Shown in pieces: positions 23,985 to 35,700 of a DNA stretch of 64,000 bases. The DNA lies in NCBI RefSeq assembly GCF_907165205.1, contig NC_058194.1, forward strand, positions 2,852,824-2,916,823, written 5' to 3'. Origin of the DNA: Coccinella septempunctata. Taxonomy: Eukaryota; Arthropoda; Insecta; Coleoptera; Coccinellidae. The notes under the pieces were generated by a model that saw only the letters and a list, made by a program, of their open reading frames with translations, did no database searches and was not told the origin of the DNA. The stretch's first letter is position 1. The number at the start of each line of letters is the position of its first letter. The translations under genes were made by a program, and so were the position numbers.

Positions 23985-26900
23985 TCATTTTTGACCCAAA
24001 AAATCGAAATTTTCGATATTTAGTTGTTGAGCTGGAATGGAAGCCGGATCAATGCTGATAACGAAACCAGAAATCCCAATTGGATCACACGAATATAACA
24101 AGAGATATTGTAGATTGAAATTTGCAACTTTTGAAAAATGCCATTTCCAAAATGAAAATCTGAACGGTGAGAGATAGGCTTTCAGGAATACTTGCTATAG
24201 ATTCAGCATATTCGAAAACCTTTAGTTTCATGATGAACTTTCAAATCTCCGACGTTGTTTAAAGAAAATCGAATTTATTGTTTTTCCATTTTTCATTTTC
24301 CAGTTCAATTTGAACTGCTCTCTGGAGTGCAATTCTCTATCGAATCATCAACTGTTTAGTTTGGTGGAATCAACAAAGTAAGTATCATACACTCCATATC
24401 CTAAGACAGTAGTTGAACTTCCTGATTTTCAGGCAGAAGAGCAAATAGGTCATTTTAGGGGGGTCTAACCCCTTGCTCATTTTTGACCCAAAAAATCGAG
24501 ATTTTCGATATTAAGTTTTTGAGCTGAAATGGGAGCCTGATAAATGCTGATAACGAAACCGGAAATCTTAATTGGATCAGACGAATATAACAAGAGATAT
24601 TGCAGATTGAAATTTTCAACTTTTGAAAAATGACATTTCCAAAATGAAAATCTGAACGGTGAGAGATAGGCTTTTGAGAATGCTCGCAATGGATTCAGCT
24701 TATTTGAAAACCTATATTTTCATATCAAACTTTCAAATATCTGAGTTCGTTTGAAAAAAAATCGAATTTATTGTTTTTCCATTTTTCATTTACCAGTTCA
24801 CTTTGAACTGCTCTCTGGAGTGCAATTCTCTATTGAATCATCAACTGTTAGGTTTGGTTGAATCAAAAAAGTAAGTATTATACACTCCATATCCTAAAAC
24901 AGTAATAGGACACCCTGATTTGTATGCAGAGGAGCAAATAGGTCATTTTAGGGGGGTCTAAGCCCTTGCTCATTTTTGACCAAAAAAATCGAGATTTTCG
25001 ATATTTAGTTTTTGAGCTGGAATGGAAGCCTTATCAATGCTGATTACGAAACCAGAAATCCCAATTGGATCAGACGAATATAACAAGAGATATTGCAGAT
25101 TTAAATTTTCAACTTTTGAAAAATGACATTTCCGAAATGAAAATCTGAACGGTGAGAGATAGGCTTTTGAGAATGCTCGCAATGGATTCAGCTTATTTGA
25201 AAACCTATATTTTCATATCAAACTTTCAAATATCTGAGTTCGTTTGAAAAAAAATCGAATTTATTGTTTTTCCATTTTTCATTTACCAGTTCACTTTGAA
25301 CTGCTCTCTGGAGTGCAATTCTCTATTGAATCATCAACTGTTAGGTTTGGTTGAATCAAAAAAGTAAGTTTTATACACTCCATATCCTAAAACAGTAATA
25401 GGACACCCTGATTTGTATGCAGAGGAGCAAATAGGTCATTTTAGGGGGGTCTAAGCCCTTGCTCATTTTTGACCAAAAAAATCGAGATTTTCGATATTTA
25501 GTTTTTGAGCTGGAATGGGAGCCTGATAAATGCTGATAACGAAACCGGAAATCTTAATTGGATCAGACGAATATAACAAGAGATATTGCAGATTGAAATT
25601 TTCAACTTTTGAAAAATGACATTTCCAAAATGAAAATCTGAACGGTGAGAGATAGGCTTTTGAGAATGCTCGCAATGGATTCAGCTTATTTGAAAACCTA
25701 TATTTTCATATCAAACTTTCAAATATCTGAGTTCGTTTGAAAAAAAATCGAATTTATTGTTTTTCCATTTTTCATTTACCAGTTCACTTTGAACTGCTCT
25801 CTGGAGTGCAATTCTCTATTGAATCATCAACTGTTAGGTTTGGTTGAATCAAAAAAGTAAGTATTATACACTCCATATCCTAAAACAGTAATAGGACACC
25901 CTGATTTGTATGCAGAGGAGCAAATAGGTCATTTTAGGGGCGTCTAAGCCCTTGCTCATTTTTGACCAAAAAAATCGAGATTTTCGATATTTAGTTTTTG
26001 AGCTGGAATGGAAGCCTTATCAATGCTGATTACGAAACCAGAAATCCCAATTGGATCAGACGAATATAACAAGAGATATTGCAGATTTAAATTTTCAACT
26101 TTTGAAAAATGACATTTCCGAAATGAAAATCTGAACGGTGAGAGATAGGCTTTTGAGAATGCTCGCAATGGATTCAGCTTATTTGAAAACCTATATTTTC
26201 ATATCAAACTTTCAAATATCTGAGTTCGTTTGAAAAAAAATCGAATTTATTGTTTTTCCATTTTTCATTTACCAGTTCACTTTGAACTGCTCTCTGGAGT
26301 GCAATTCTCTATTGAATCATCAACTGTTAGGTTTGGTTGAATCAAAAAAGTAAGTATTATACACTCCATATCCTAAAACAGTAATAGGACACCCTGATTT
26401 GTATGCAGAGGAGCAAATAGGTCATTTTAGGGGGGTCTAAGCCCTTGCTCATTTTTGACCAAAAAAATCGAGATTTTCGATATTTAGTTTTTGAGCTGGA
26501 ATGGAAGCCTTATCAATGCTGATTACGAAACCGGAAATCTCAATTGGATCAGACGAATATAACAAGAGATATTGCAGATTAAAATTTTCAACTTTTGAAA
26601 AATGACATTTCCAAAATGAAAATCTGAACGGTGAGAGATAGGCTTTTGAGAATGCTCGAAATTGATTCAGCTCATTTTAAAACCTATATTTTCATATCCT
26701 AAGACAGTAGTTGAACTTCCTGATTTTCAGGCAGAAGAGCAAATAGGTCATTTTAGGGGGGTCTAAGCACTTGCTCATTTTTGACCCAAAAAATCGAAAT
26801 TTTCGATATTTAGTTGTTGAGCTGGAATGGAAGCCGGATCAATGCTGATAACGAAACCAGAAATCCCAATTGGATCACACGAATATAACAAGAGATATTG

Positions 26901-27330
26901 TAGATTGAAATTTGCAACTTTTGAAAAATGCCATTTCCAAAATGAAAATCTGAACGGTGAGAGATAGGCTTTCAGGAATACTTGCTATAGATTCAGCATA
27001 TTCGAAAACCTTTATTTTCATGATGAACTTTCAAATCTCCGACGTTGTTCAAAGAAAAATCAAATTTATTGTTTTTCCATTTTTCATTTTCCAGTTCAAT
27101 TTGAACTGCTCTCTGGAGTGCAATTCTCTATCGAATCATCAACTGTTTAGTTTGGTGGAATCAACAAAGTAAGTATCATACACTCCATATCCTAAGACAG
27201 TAGTTGAACTTCCTGATTTTCAGGCAGAAGAGCAAATAGGTCATTTTAGGGGGGTCTAACCCCTTGCTCATTTTTGACCCAAAAAATCGAGATTTTCGAT
27301 ATTAAGTTTTTGAGCTGAAATGGAAGCCTG
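20930..27330. repeat. Higher-order repeat B, expanded copy (~6401 bp)
   Basis: Eleven full and three short units. Unit order matches the next copy at an offset of 6401 bp, but two additional full units (986 bp) are present between ~24.5 and 26.4 kb. The right edge lies in a hybrid unit around 27.33 kb, whose left part resembles units near 24.5 kb and whose right part resembles the unit at 20.9 kb. That is the expected product of unequal exchange. Confidence 0.8.
24510..26448. repeat. Internal dimer duplication inside repeat B
   Basis: A two-unit block (~986 bp) present twice in a row. The variant gggagcctgataaatgctg occurs at ~24.53 and ~25.52 kb and nowhere else I found. The alternating partners (~24.97 and ~25.96 kb) are likewise alike. 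This explains why this copy is 986 bp longer than its neighbours. Confidence 0.85.
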
Positions 27331-27449
27331 ATCAATGCTGATAACGAAACCAGAAATCCCAATTGGATCACACGAATATAACAAGAGATATTGCAGATTG
27401 AAATTTGCAACTTTTGAAAAATGACATTTCCGAAATGAAGATCTGAACG
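26957..27449 (+). other. Representative monomer with exon/intron-like layout
   Basis: One complete type-2 unit parsed to the base. 26957-27094 (138 nt) begins gtgaga and ends in a long pyrimidine tract and ttttccag. 27095-27168 (74 nt) is exon-like. 27169-27223 (55 nt) begins gtaagtat, has cctaag as a possible branch site and ends gattttcag. 27224-27449 (226 nt) is exon-like. The exon-like parts total 300 nt. In the frame that makes the phases agree, 27224 onward reads AEEQIGHF. Later in the same phase comes ITKPEIPIGSDEYNKRYC. The stretch between (IFDPKNRNFRYLV type) is shifted by one base. The 74-nt part reads FELLSGVQFSIESSTV and then meets TAG. A second frame of the 74-nt part (LNCSLECNSLLNHQL) has no stop. 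The protein family is not recognised and splicing is inferred from motifs only. Confidence 0.5.
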
Positions 27450-27480
27450 GTGAGAGGAAGGCTTTCGAGAATACTCGCAA
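27268..27480 (-). other. Recurrent ~70-codon antisense open frame (example)
   Basis: On the minus strand of the 226-nt segment an ATG-initiated frame of about 70 codons (starts MRVFSKAFLSPF or MRAFSKAYLSPF, ends NLDFLGQK) recurs at the same position in 68 units. Most are exactly 70 codons and differ by substitutions; two have in-frame 12-bp deletions. Type-2 units often keep the frame open but lack the ATG. No signal peptide, domain or ribosome context distinguishes it. Homogenisation of the array would keep such a frame without selection, so this is probably not a gene. Confidence 0.2.
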
Positions 27481-30400
27481 TTGATTCAGCTTATTTGAAA
27501 ACCTCTATTTTCATGATAAACTTTCAAATATCTGACTTTGTTTAAAAAAAAATCGAATTTATTGTTTTTCCATTTTTCATTTTCCAGTTCACTTTGAACT
27601 GCTCTCTGGAGTGCAATTCTCTATTGAATCATCAACTGTTTAGTTTGGTGGAATCAACAAAGTAAGTATCATACACTCCATATCCTAAGACAGTAGTTGA
27701 ACTTCTTGATTTTCAGGCAGAAGAGCAAATAGGTCATTTTAGAGGGGTCTAACCCCTTGCTCATTTTTGACCCAAAAATTCGAGATTTTCGATATTTAGT
27801 TTTTGAGCTGGAATGGAAGCCTTATCAATGCTGATTACGAAACCGGAAATCCCAATTGGATCAGACGAATATAACAAGAGATATTGCAGATTGAAATTTT
27901 CAACATTTGAAAAATGACATTTCCAAAATGAAAATCTGAACGGTGAGAGAAAGGCTTTCGAGAATGCTCGCAATGGATTCAGCTTATTTGAAAACCTTCA
28001 TTTTCATATCAAACTTTCAAATATCTGAGTTCGTTTGAAAAAAAAATCGAATTTATTGTTTTTCCATTTTTCATTTTCCAGTTCACTTTGAACTGCTCTC
28101 TGGAGTGCAATTCTCTATTGAATCATCAACTGTTAGGTTTGGTTGAATCAAAAAAGTAAGAATTATACACTTCATATCCTAAGACAGTAGTAGGACACCC
28201 TGAATTTTATGCAGAGGAGCAAATAGGTCATTTTAGGGAGGTCTAAGCCCTTGCTCATTTTTGACCCAAAAAATCGAGATTTTCTATATTTAGTTGTTGA
28301 GCCGGAGTGGAAGCCTGATCAATGCTGATAACGAAACCGGAAATCCTAATTGGATCAGACGAATATAACAAGAGATATTGCAGATTGAAATTTTCAACTT
28401 TTGAAAATTGACATTTCCAAAATGAAAATCTGAACGGTGAGAGATAGGCTTTTGAGAATGCTCGCAATGGATTCAGCTTATTTGAAAACCTATATTTTCA
28501 TATCAAACTTTCAAATATCTGAGTTCGTTTGAAAAAAAATCGAATTTATTGTTTTTCCATTTTTCATTTAACAGTTCACTTTGAACTGCTCTCTGGAGTG
28601 CAATTCTCTATTGAATCATCAACTGTTAGGTTTGGTTGAATCAATAAAGTAAGTATTATACACTCTATATCCTAAAACAGTAGTAGGACAGCCTGATTTG
28701 TATGCAGAGGAGCAAATAGGTCATTTTAGGGGGGTCTAAGCCCTTGCTCATTTTTGACCCAAAAAAATCGAGATTTTCGATATTTAAGTGTTGAGCTGGA
28801 ATGGAAGATTTATCAATGCTGATTACGAAACCGGAAATCCCAATTGGATCAGACGAATATAACAAGAGATATTGCAGATTAAAATTTTCAACTTTTGAAA
28901 AATGACATTTCCAAAATGAAAATCTGAACGGTGAGAGATAGGCTTTTGAGAATGCTCGAAATTGATTCAGCACATTTTAAAACCTATATTTTCATATCCT
29001 AAGACAGTAGTTGAACTTCCTGATTTTCAGGCTGAAGAGCAAATAGGTCATTTTAGGGGGTCTAAGCCCTTGCTCATTTTTGACCCAAAAAATCGAAATT
29101 TTCGATATTTAGTTGTTGACCTGGAATGGAAGCCGGATCAATGCTGATAACGAAACCAGAAATCCCAATTGGATCACACGAATATAACAAGAGATATTGT
29201 AGATTGAAATTTGCAACTTTTGAAAAATGCCATTTCCAAAATGAAAATCTGAACGGTGAGAGATAGGCTTTCAGGAATACTTGCTATAGATTCAGCATAT
29301 TCGAAAACCTTTATTTTCATGATGAACTTTCAAATCTCCGACGTTGTTTAAAGAAAAATCGAATTTATTGTTTTTCCATTTTTCATTTTCCAGTTCAATT
29401 TGAACTGCTCTCTGGAGTGCAATTCTCTATCGAATCATCAACTGTTTAGTTTGGTGGAATCAACAAAGTAAGTATCATACACTCCATATCCTAAGACAGT
29501 AGTTGAACTTCCTGATTTTCAGGCAGAAGAGCAAATAGGTCATTTTAGGGGGGTCTAACCCCTTGCTCATTTTTGACCCAAAAAATCGAGATTTTCGATA
29601 TTAAGTTTTTGAGCTGAAATGGGAGCCTGATCAATGCTGATAACGAAACCGGAAATCTTAATTGGATCAGACGAATATAACAAGAGATATTGCAGATTGA
29701 AATTTTCAACTTTTGAAAATTGACATTTCCAAAATGAAAATCTGAACGGTGAGAGATAGGCTTTTGAGAATGCTCGCAATGGATTCAGCTTATTTGAAAA
29801 CCTATATTTTCATATCAAACTTTCAAATATCTGAGTTCGTTTGAAAAAAAATCGAATTTATTGTTTTTCCATTTTTCATTTACCAGTTCACTTTGAACTG
29901 CTCTCTGGAGTGCAATTCTCTATTGAATCATCAACTGTTAGGTTTGGTTGAATCAAAAAAGTAAGTATTATACACTCCATATCCTAAAACAGTAATAGGA
30001 CACCCTGATTTGTATGCAGAGGAGCAAATAGGTCATTTTAGGGGGGTCTAAGCCCTTGCTCATTTTTGACCAAAAAAATCGAGATTTTCGATATTTAGTT
30101 TCTGAGCTGGAATGGAAGCCTTATCAATGCTGATTACGAAACCGGAAATCCCAATTGGATCAGACGAATATAACAAGAGATATTGCAGATTAAAATTTTC
30201 AACTTTTGAAAAATGACATTTCCAAAATGAAAATCTGAACGGTGAGAGATAGGCTTTTGAGAATGCTCGAAATTGATTCAGCACATTTTAAAACCTATAT
30301 TTTCATATCCTAAGACAGTAGTTGAACTTCCTCATTTTCAGGCTGAAGAGCAAATAGGTCATTTTAGGGGGGTCTAAGCCCTTTCTCATTTTTGACCCAA

Positions 30401-32745
30401 AAAATCGAAATTTTCGATATTTAGTTGTTGAGCTGGAATGGAAGCCGGATCAATGCTGATAACGAAACCAGAAATCCCAATTGGATCACACGAATATAAC
30501 AAGAGATATTGTAGATTGAAATTTGCAACTTTTGAAAAATGCCATTTCCAAAATGAAAATCTGAACGGTGAGAGATAGGCTTTCAGGAATACTTGCTATA
30601 GATTCAGCATATTCGAAAACCTTTAGTTTCATGATGAACTTTCAAATCTCCGACGTTGTTTAAAGAAAATCGAATTTATTGTTTTTCCATTTTTCATTTT
30701 CCAGTTCAATTTGAACTGCTCTCTGGAGTGCAATTCTCTATCGAATCATCAACTGTTTAGTTTGGTGGAATCAACAAAGTAAGTATCATACACTCCATAT
30801 CCTAAGACAGTAGTTGAACTTCCTGATTTTCAGGCAGAAGAGCAAATAGGTCATTTTAGGGGGGTCTAACCCCTTGCTCATTTTTGACCCAAAAAATCGA
30901 GATTTTCGATATTAAGTTTTTGAGCTGAAATGGGAGCCTGATCAATGCTGATAACGAAACCGGAAATCTTAATTGGATCAGACGAATATAACAAGAGATA
31001 TTGCAGATTGAAATTTTCAACTTTTGAAAAATGACATTTCCAAAATGAAAATCTGAACGGTGAGAGATAGGCTTTCGAGAATGCTCGCAATGGATTCAGC
31101 TTATTTGAAAACCTATATTTTCATATCAAACTTTCAAATATCTGAGTTCGTTTGAAAAAAAATCGAATTTATTGTTTTTCCATTTTTCATTTACCAGTTC
31201 ACTTTGAACTGCTCTCTGGAGTGCAATTCTCTATTGAATCATCAACTGTTAGGTTTGGTTGAATCAAAAAAGTAAGTATTATACACTCCATATCCTAAAA
31301 CAGTAATAGGACACCCTGATTTGTATGCAGAGGAGCAAATAGGTCATTTTAGGGGGGTCTAAGCCCTTGCTCATTTTTGACCAAAAAAATCGAGATTTTC
31401 GATATTTAGTTTTTGAGCTGGAATGGAAGCCTTATCAATGCTGATTACGAAACCAGAAATCCCAATTGGATCAGACGAATATAACAAGAGATATTGCAGA
31501 TTTAAATTTTCAACTTTTGAAAAATGACATTTCCGAAATGAAAATCTGAACGGTGAGAGATAGGCTTTTGAGAATGCTCGCAATGGATTCAGCTTATTTG
31601 AAAACCTATATTTTCATATCAAACTTTCAAATATCTGAGTTCGTTTGAAAAAAAATCGAATTTATTGTTTTTCCATTTTTCATTTACCAGTTCACTTTGA
31701 ACTGCTCTCTGGAGTGCAATTCTCTATTGAATCATCAACTGTTAGGTTTGGTTGAATCAAAAAAGTAAGTATTATACACTCCATATCCTAAAACAGTAAT
31801 AGGACACCCTGATTTGTATGCAGAGGAGCAAATAGGTCATTTTAGGGGGGTCTAAGCCCTTGCTCATTTTTGACCAAAAAAATCGAGATTTTCGATATTT
31901 AGTTTTTGAGCTGGAATGGAAGCCTTATCAATGCTGATTACGAAACCGGAAATCTCAATTGGATCAGACGAATATAACAAGAGATATTGCAGATTAAAAT
32001 TTTCAACTTTTGAAAAATGACATTTCCAAAATGAAAATCTGAACGGTGAGAAATAGGCTTTTGAGAATGCTCGAAATTGATTCAGCTCATTTTAAAACCT
32101 ATATTTTCATATCCTAAGACAGTAGTTGAACTTCCTGATTTTCAGGCAGAAGAGCAAATAGGTCATTTTAGGGGGGTCTAAGCACTTGCTCATTTTTGAC
32201 CCAAAAAATCGAAATTTTCGATATTTAGTTGTTGAGCTGGAATGGAAGCCGGATCAATGCTGATAACGAAACCAGAAATCCCAATTGGATCACACGAATA
32301 TAACAAGAGATATTGTAGATTGAAATTTGCAACTTTTGAAAAATGCCATTTCCAAAATGAAAATCTGAACGGTGAGAGATAGGCTTTCAGGAATACTTGC
32401 TATAGATTCAGCATATTCGAAAACCTTTATTTTCATGATGAACTTTCAAATCTCCGACGTTGTTCAAAGAAAAATCAAATTTATTGTTTTTCCATTTTTC
32501 ATTTTCCAGTTCAATTTGAACTGCTCTCTGGAGTGCAATTCTCTATCGAATCATCAACTGTTTAGTTTGGTGGAATCAACAAAGTAAGTATCATACACTC
32601 CATATCCTAAGACAGTAGTTGAACTTCCTGATTTTCAGGCAGAAGAGCAAATAGGTCATTTTAGGGGGGTCTAACCCCTTGCTCATTTTTGACCCAAAAA
32701 ATCGAGATTTTCGATATTAAGTTTTTGAGCTGAAATGGAAGCCTG
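27331..32745. repeat. Higher-order repeat B, copy 2 (5415 bp)
   Basis: Twelve units: nine of ~493 bp and three of 326 bp (9x493 + 3x326 = 5415). The offset to the next copy is 5415 bp throughout. Visible differences are single bases, for example attgtttttcc here near 27.57 kb against attatttttcc near 32.98 kb. Short-unit junctions lie at 28993, 30304 and 32108. Confidence 0.88.
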
Positions 32746-35700
32746 ATCAATGCTGATAACGAAACCAGAAATCCCAATTGGATCACACGAATATAACAAG
32801 AGATATTGCAGATTGAAATTTGCAACTTTTGAAAAATGACATTTCCGAAATGAAGATCTGAACGGTGAGAGGAAGGCTTTCGAGAATACTCGCAATTGAT
32901 TCAGCTTATTTGAAAACCTCTATTTTCATGATAAACTTTCAAATATCTGACTTTGTTTAAAAAAAAATCGAATTTATTATTTTTCCATTTTTCATTTTCC
33001 AGTTCACTTTGAACTGCTCTCTGGAGTGCAATTCTCTATTGAATCATCAACTGTTTAGTTTGGTGGAATCAACAAAGTAAGTATCATACACTCCATATCC
33101 TAAGACAGTAGTTGAACTTCTTGATTTTCAGGCAGAAGAGCAAATAGGTCATTTTAGAGGGGTCTAACCCCTTGCTCATTTTTGACCCAAAAATTCGAGA
33201 TTTTCGATATTTAGTTTTTGAGCTGGAATGGAAGCCTTATCAATGCTGATTACGAAACCGGAAATCCCAATTGGATCAGACGAATATAACAAGAGATATT
33301 GCAGATTGAAATTTTCAACATTTGAAAAATGACATTTCCAAAATGAAAATCTGAACGGTGAGAGAAAGGCTTTCGAGAATGCTCGCAATGGATTCAGCTT
33401 ATTTGAAAACCTTCATTTTCATATCAAACTTTCAAATATCTGAGTTCGTTTGAAAAAAAAATCGAATTTATTGTTTTTCCATTTTTCATTTTCCAGTTCA
33501 CTTTGAACTGCTCTCTGGAGTGCAATTCTCTATTGAATCATCAACTGTTAGGTTTGGTTGAATCAAAAAAGTAAGTATTATACACTTCATATCCTAAGAC
33601 AGTAGTAGGACACCCTGATTTTTATGCAGAGGAGCAAATAGGTCATTTTAGGGAGGTCTAAGCCCTTGCTCATTTTTGACCCAAAAAATCGAGATTTTCT
33701 ATATTTAGTTGTTGAGCCGGAGTGGAAGCCTGATCAATGCTGATAACGAAACCGGAAATCCTAATTGGATCAGACGAATATAACAAGAGATATTGCAGAT
33801 GGAAATTTTCAACTTTTGAAAATTGACATTTCCAAAATGAAAATCTGAACGGTGAGAGATAGGCTTTTGAGAATGCTCGCAATGGATTCAGCTTATTTGA
33901 AAACCTATATTTTCATATCAAACTTTCAAATATCTGAGTTCGTTTGAAAAAAAATCGAATTTATTGTTTTTCCATTTTTCATTTACCAGTTCACTTTGAA
34001 CTGCTCTCTGGAGTGCAATTCTCTATTGAATCATCAACTGTTAGGTTTGGTTGAATCAAAAAAGTAAGTATTATACACTCCATATCCTAAAACAGTAATA
34101 GGACACCCTGATTTGTATGCAGAGGAGCAAATAGGTCATTTTAGGGGGGTCTAAGCCCTTGCTCATTTTTGACCAAAAAAATCGAGATTTTCGATATTTA
34201 GTTTTTGAGCTGGAATGGAAGCCTTATCAATGCTGATTACGAAACCGGAAATCCCAATTGGATCAGACGAATATAACAAGAGATATTGCAGATTAAAATT
34301 TTCAACTTTTGAAAAATGACATTTCCAAAATGAAAATCTGAACGGTGAGAGATAGGCTTTTGAGAATGCTCGAAATTGATTCAGCACATTTTAAAACCTA
34401 TATTTTCATATCCTAAGACAGTAGTTGAACTTCCTGATTTTCAGGCTGAAGAGCAAATAGGTCATTTTAGGGGGGTCTAAGCCCTTGCTCATTTTTGACC
34501 CAAAAAATCGAAATTTTCGATATTTAGTTGTTGAGCTGGAATGGAAGCCGGATCAATGCTGATAACGAAACCAGAAATCCCAATTGGATCACACGAATAT
34601 AACAAGAGATATTGTAGATTGAAATTTGCAACTTTTGAAAAATGCCATTTCCAAAATGAAAATCTGAACGGTGAGAGATAGGCTTTCAGGAATACTTGCT
34701 ATAGATTCAGCATATTCGAAAACCTTTATTTTCATGATGAACTTTCAAATCTCCGACGTTGTTTAAAGAAAAATCGAATTTATTGTTTTTCCATTTTTCA
34801 TTTTCCAGTTCAATTTGAACTGCTCTCTGGAGTGCAATTCTCTATCGAATCATCAACTGTTTAGTTTGGTGGAATCAACAAAGTAAGTATCATACACTCC
34901 ATATCCTAAGACAGTAGTTGAACTTCCTGATTTTCAGGCAGAAGAGCAAATAGGTCATTTTAGGGGGGTCTAACCCCTTGCTCATTTTTGACCCAAAAAA
35001 TCGAGATTTTCGATATTAAGTTTTTGAGCTGAAATGGGAGCCTGATCAATGCTGATAACGAAACCGGAAATCTTAATTGGATCAGACGAATATAACAAGA
35101 GATATTGCAGATTGAAATTTTCAACTTTTGAAAATTGACATTTCCAAAATGAAAATCTGAACGGTGAGAGATAGGCTTTTGAGAATGCTCGCAATGGATT
35201 CAGCTTATTTGAAAACCTATATTTTCATATCAAACTTTCAAATATCTGAGTTCGTTTGAAAAAAAATCGAATTTATTGTTTTTCCATTTTTCATTTACCA
35301 GTTCACTTTGAACTGCTCTCTGGAGTGCAATTCTCTATTGAATCATCAACTGTTAGGTTTGGTTGAATCAAAAAAGTAAGTATTATACACTCCATATCCT
35401 AAAACAGTAATAGGACACCCTGATTTGTATGCAGAGGAGCAAATATGTCATTTTAGGGGGGTCTAAGCCCTTGCTCATTTTTGACCAAAAAAATCGAGAT
35501 TTTCGATATTTAGTTTCTGAGCTGGAATGGAAGCCTTATCAATGCTGATTACGAAACCGGAAATCCCAATTGGATCAGACGAATATAACAAGAGATATTG
35601 CAGATTAAAATTTTCAACTTTTGAAAAATGACATTTCCAAAATGAAAATCTGAACGGTGAGAGATAGGCTTTTGAGAATGCTCGAAATTGATTCAGCACA

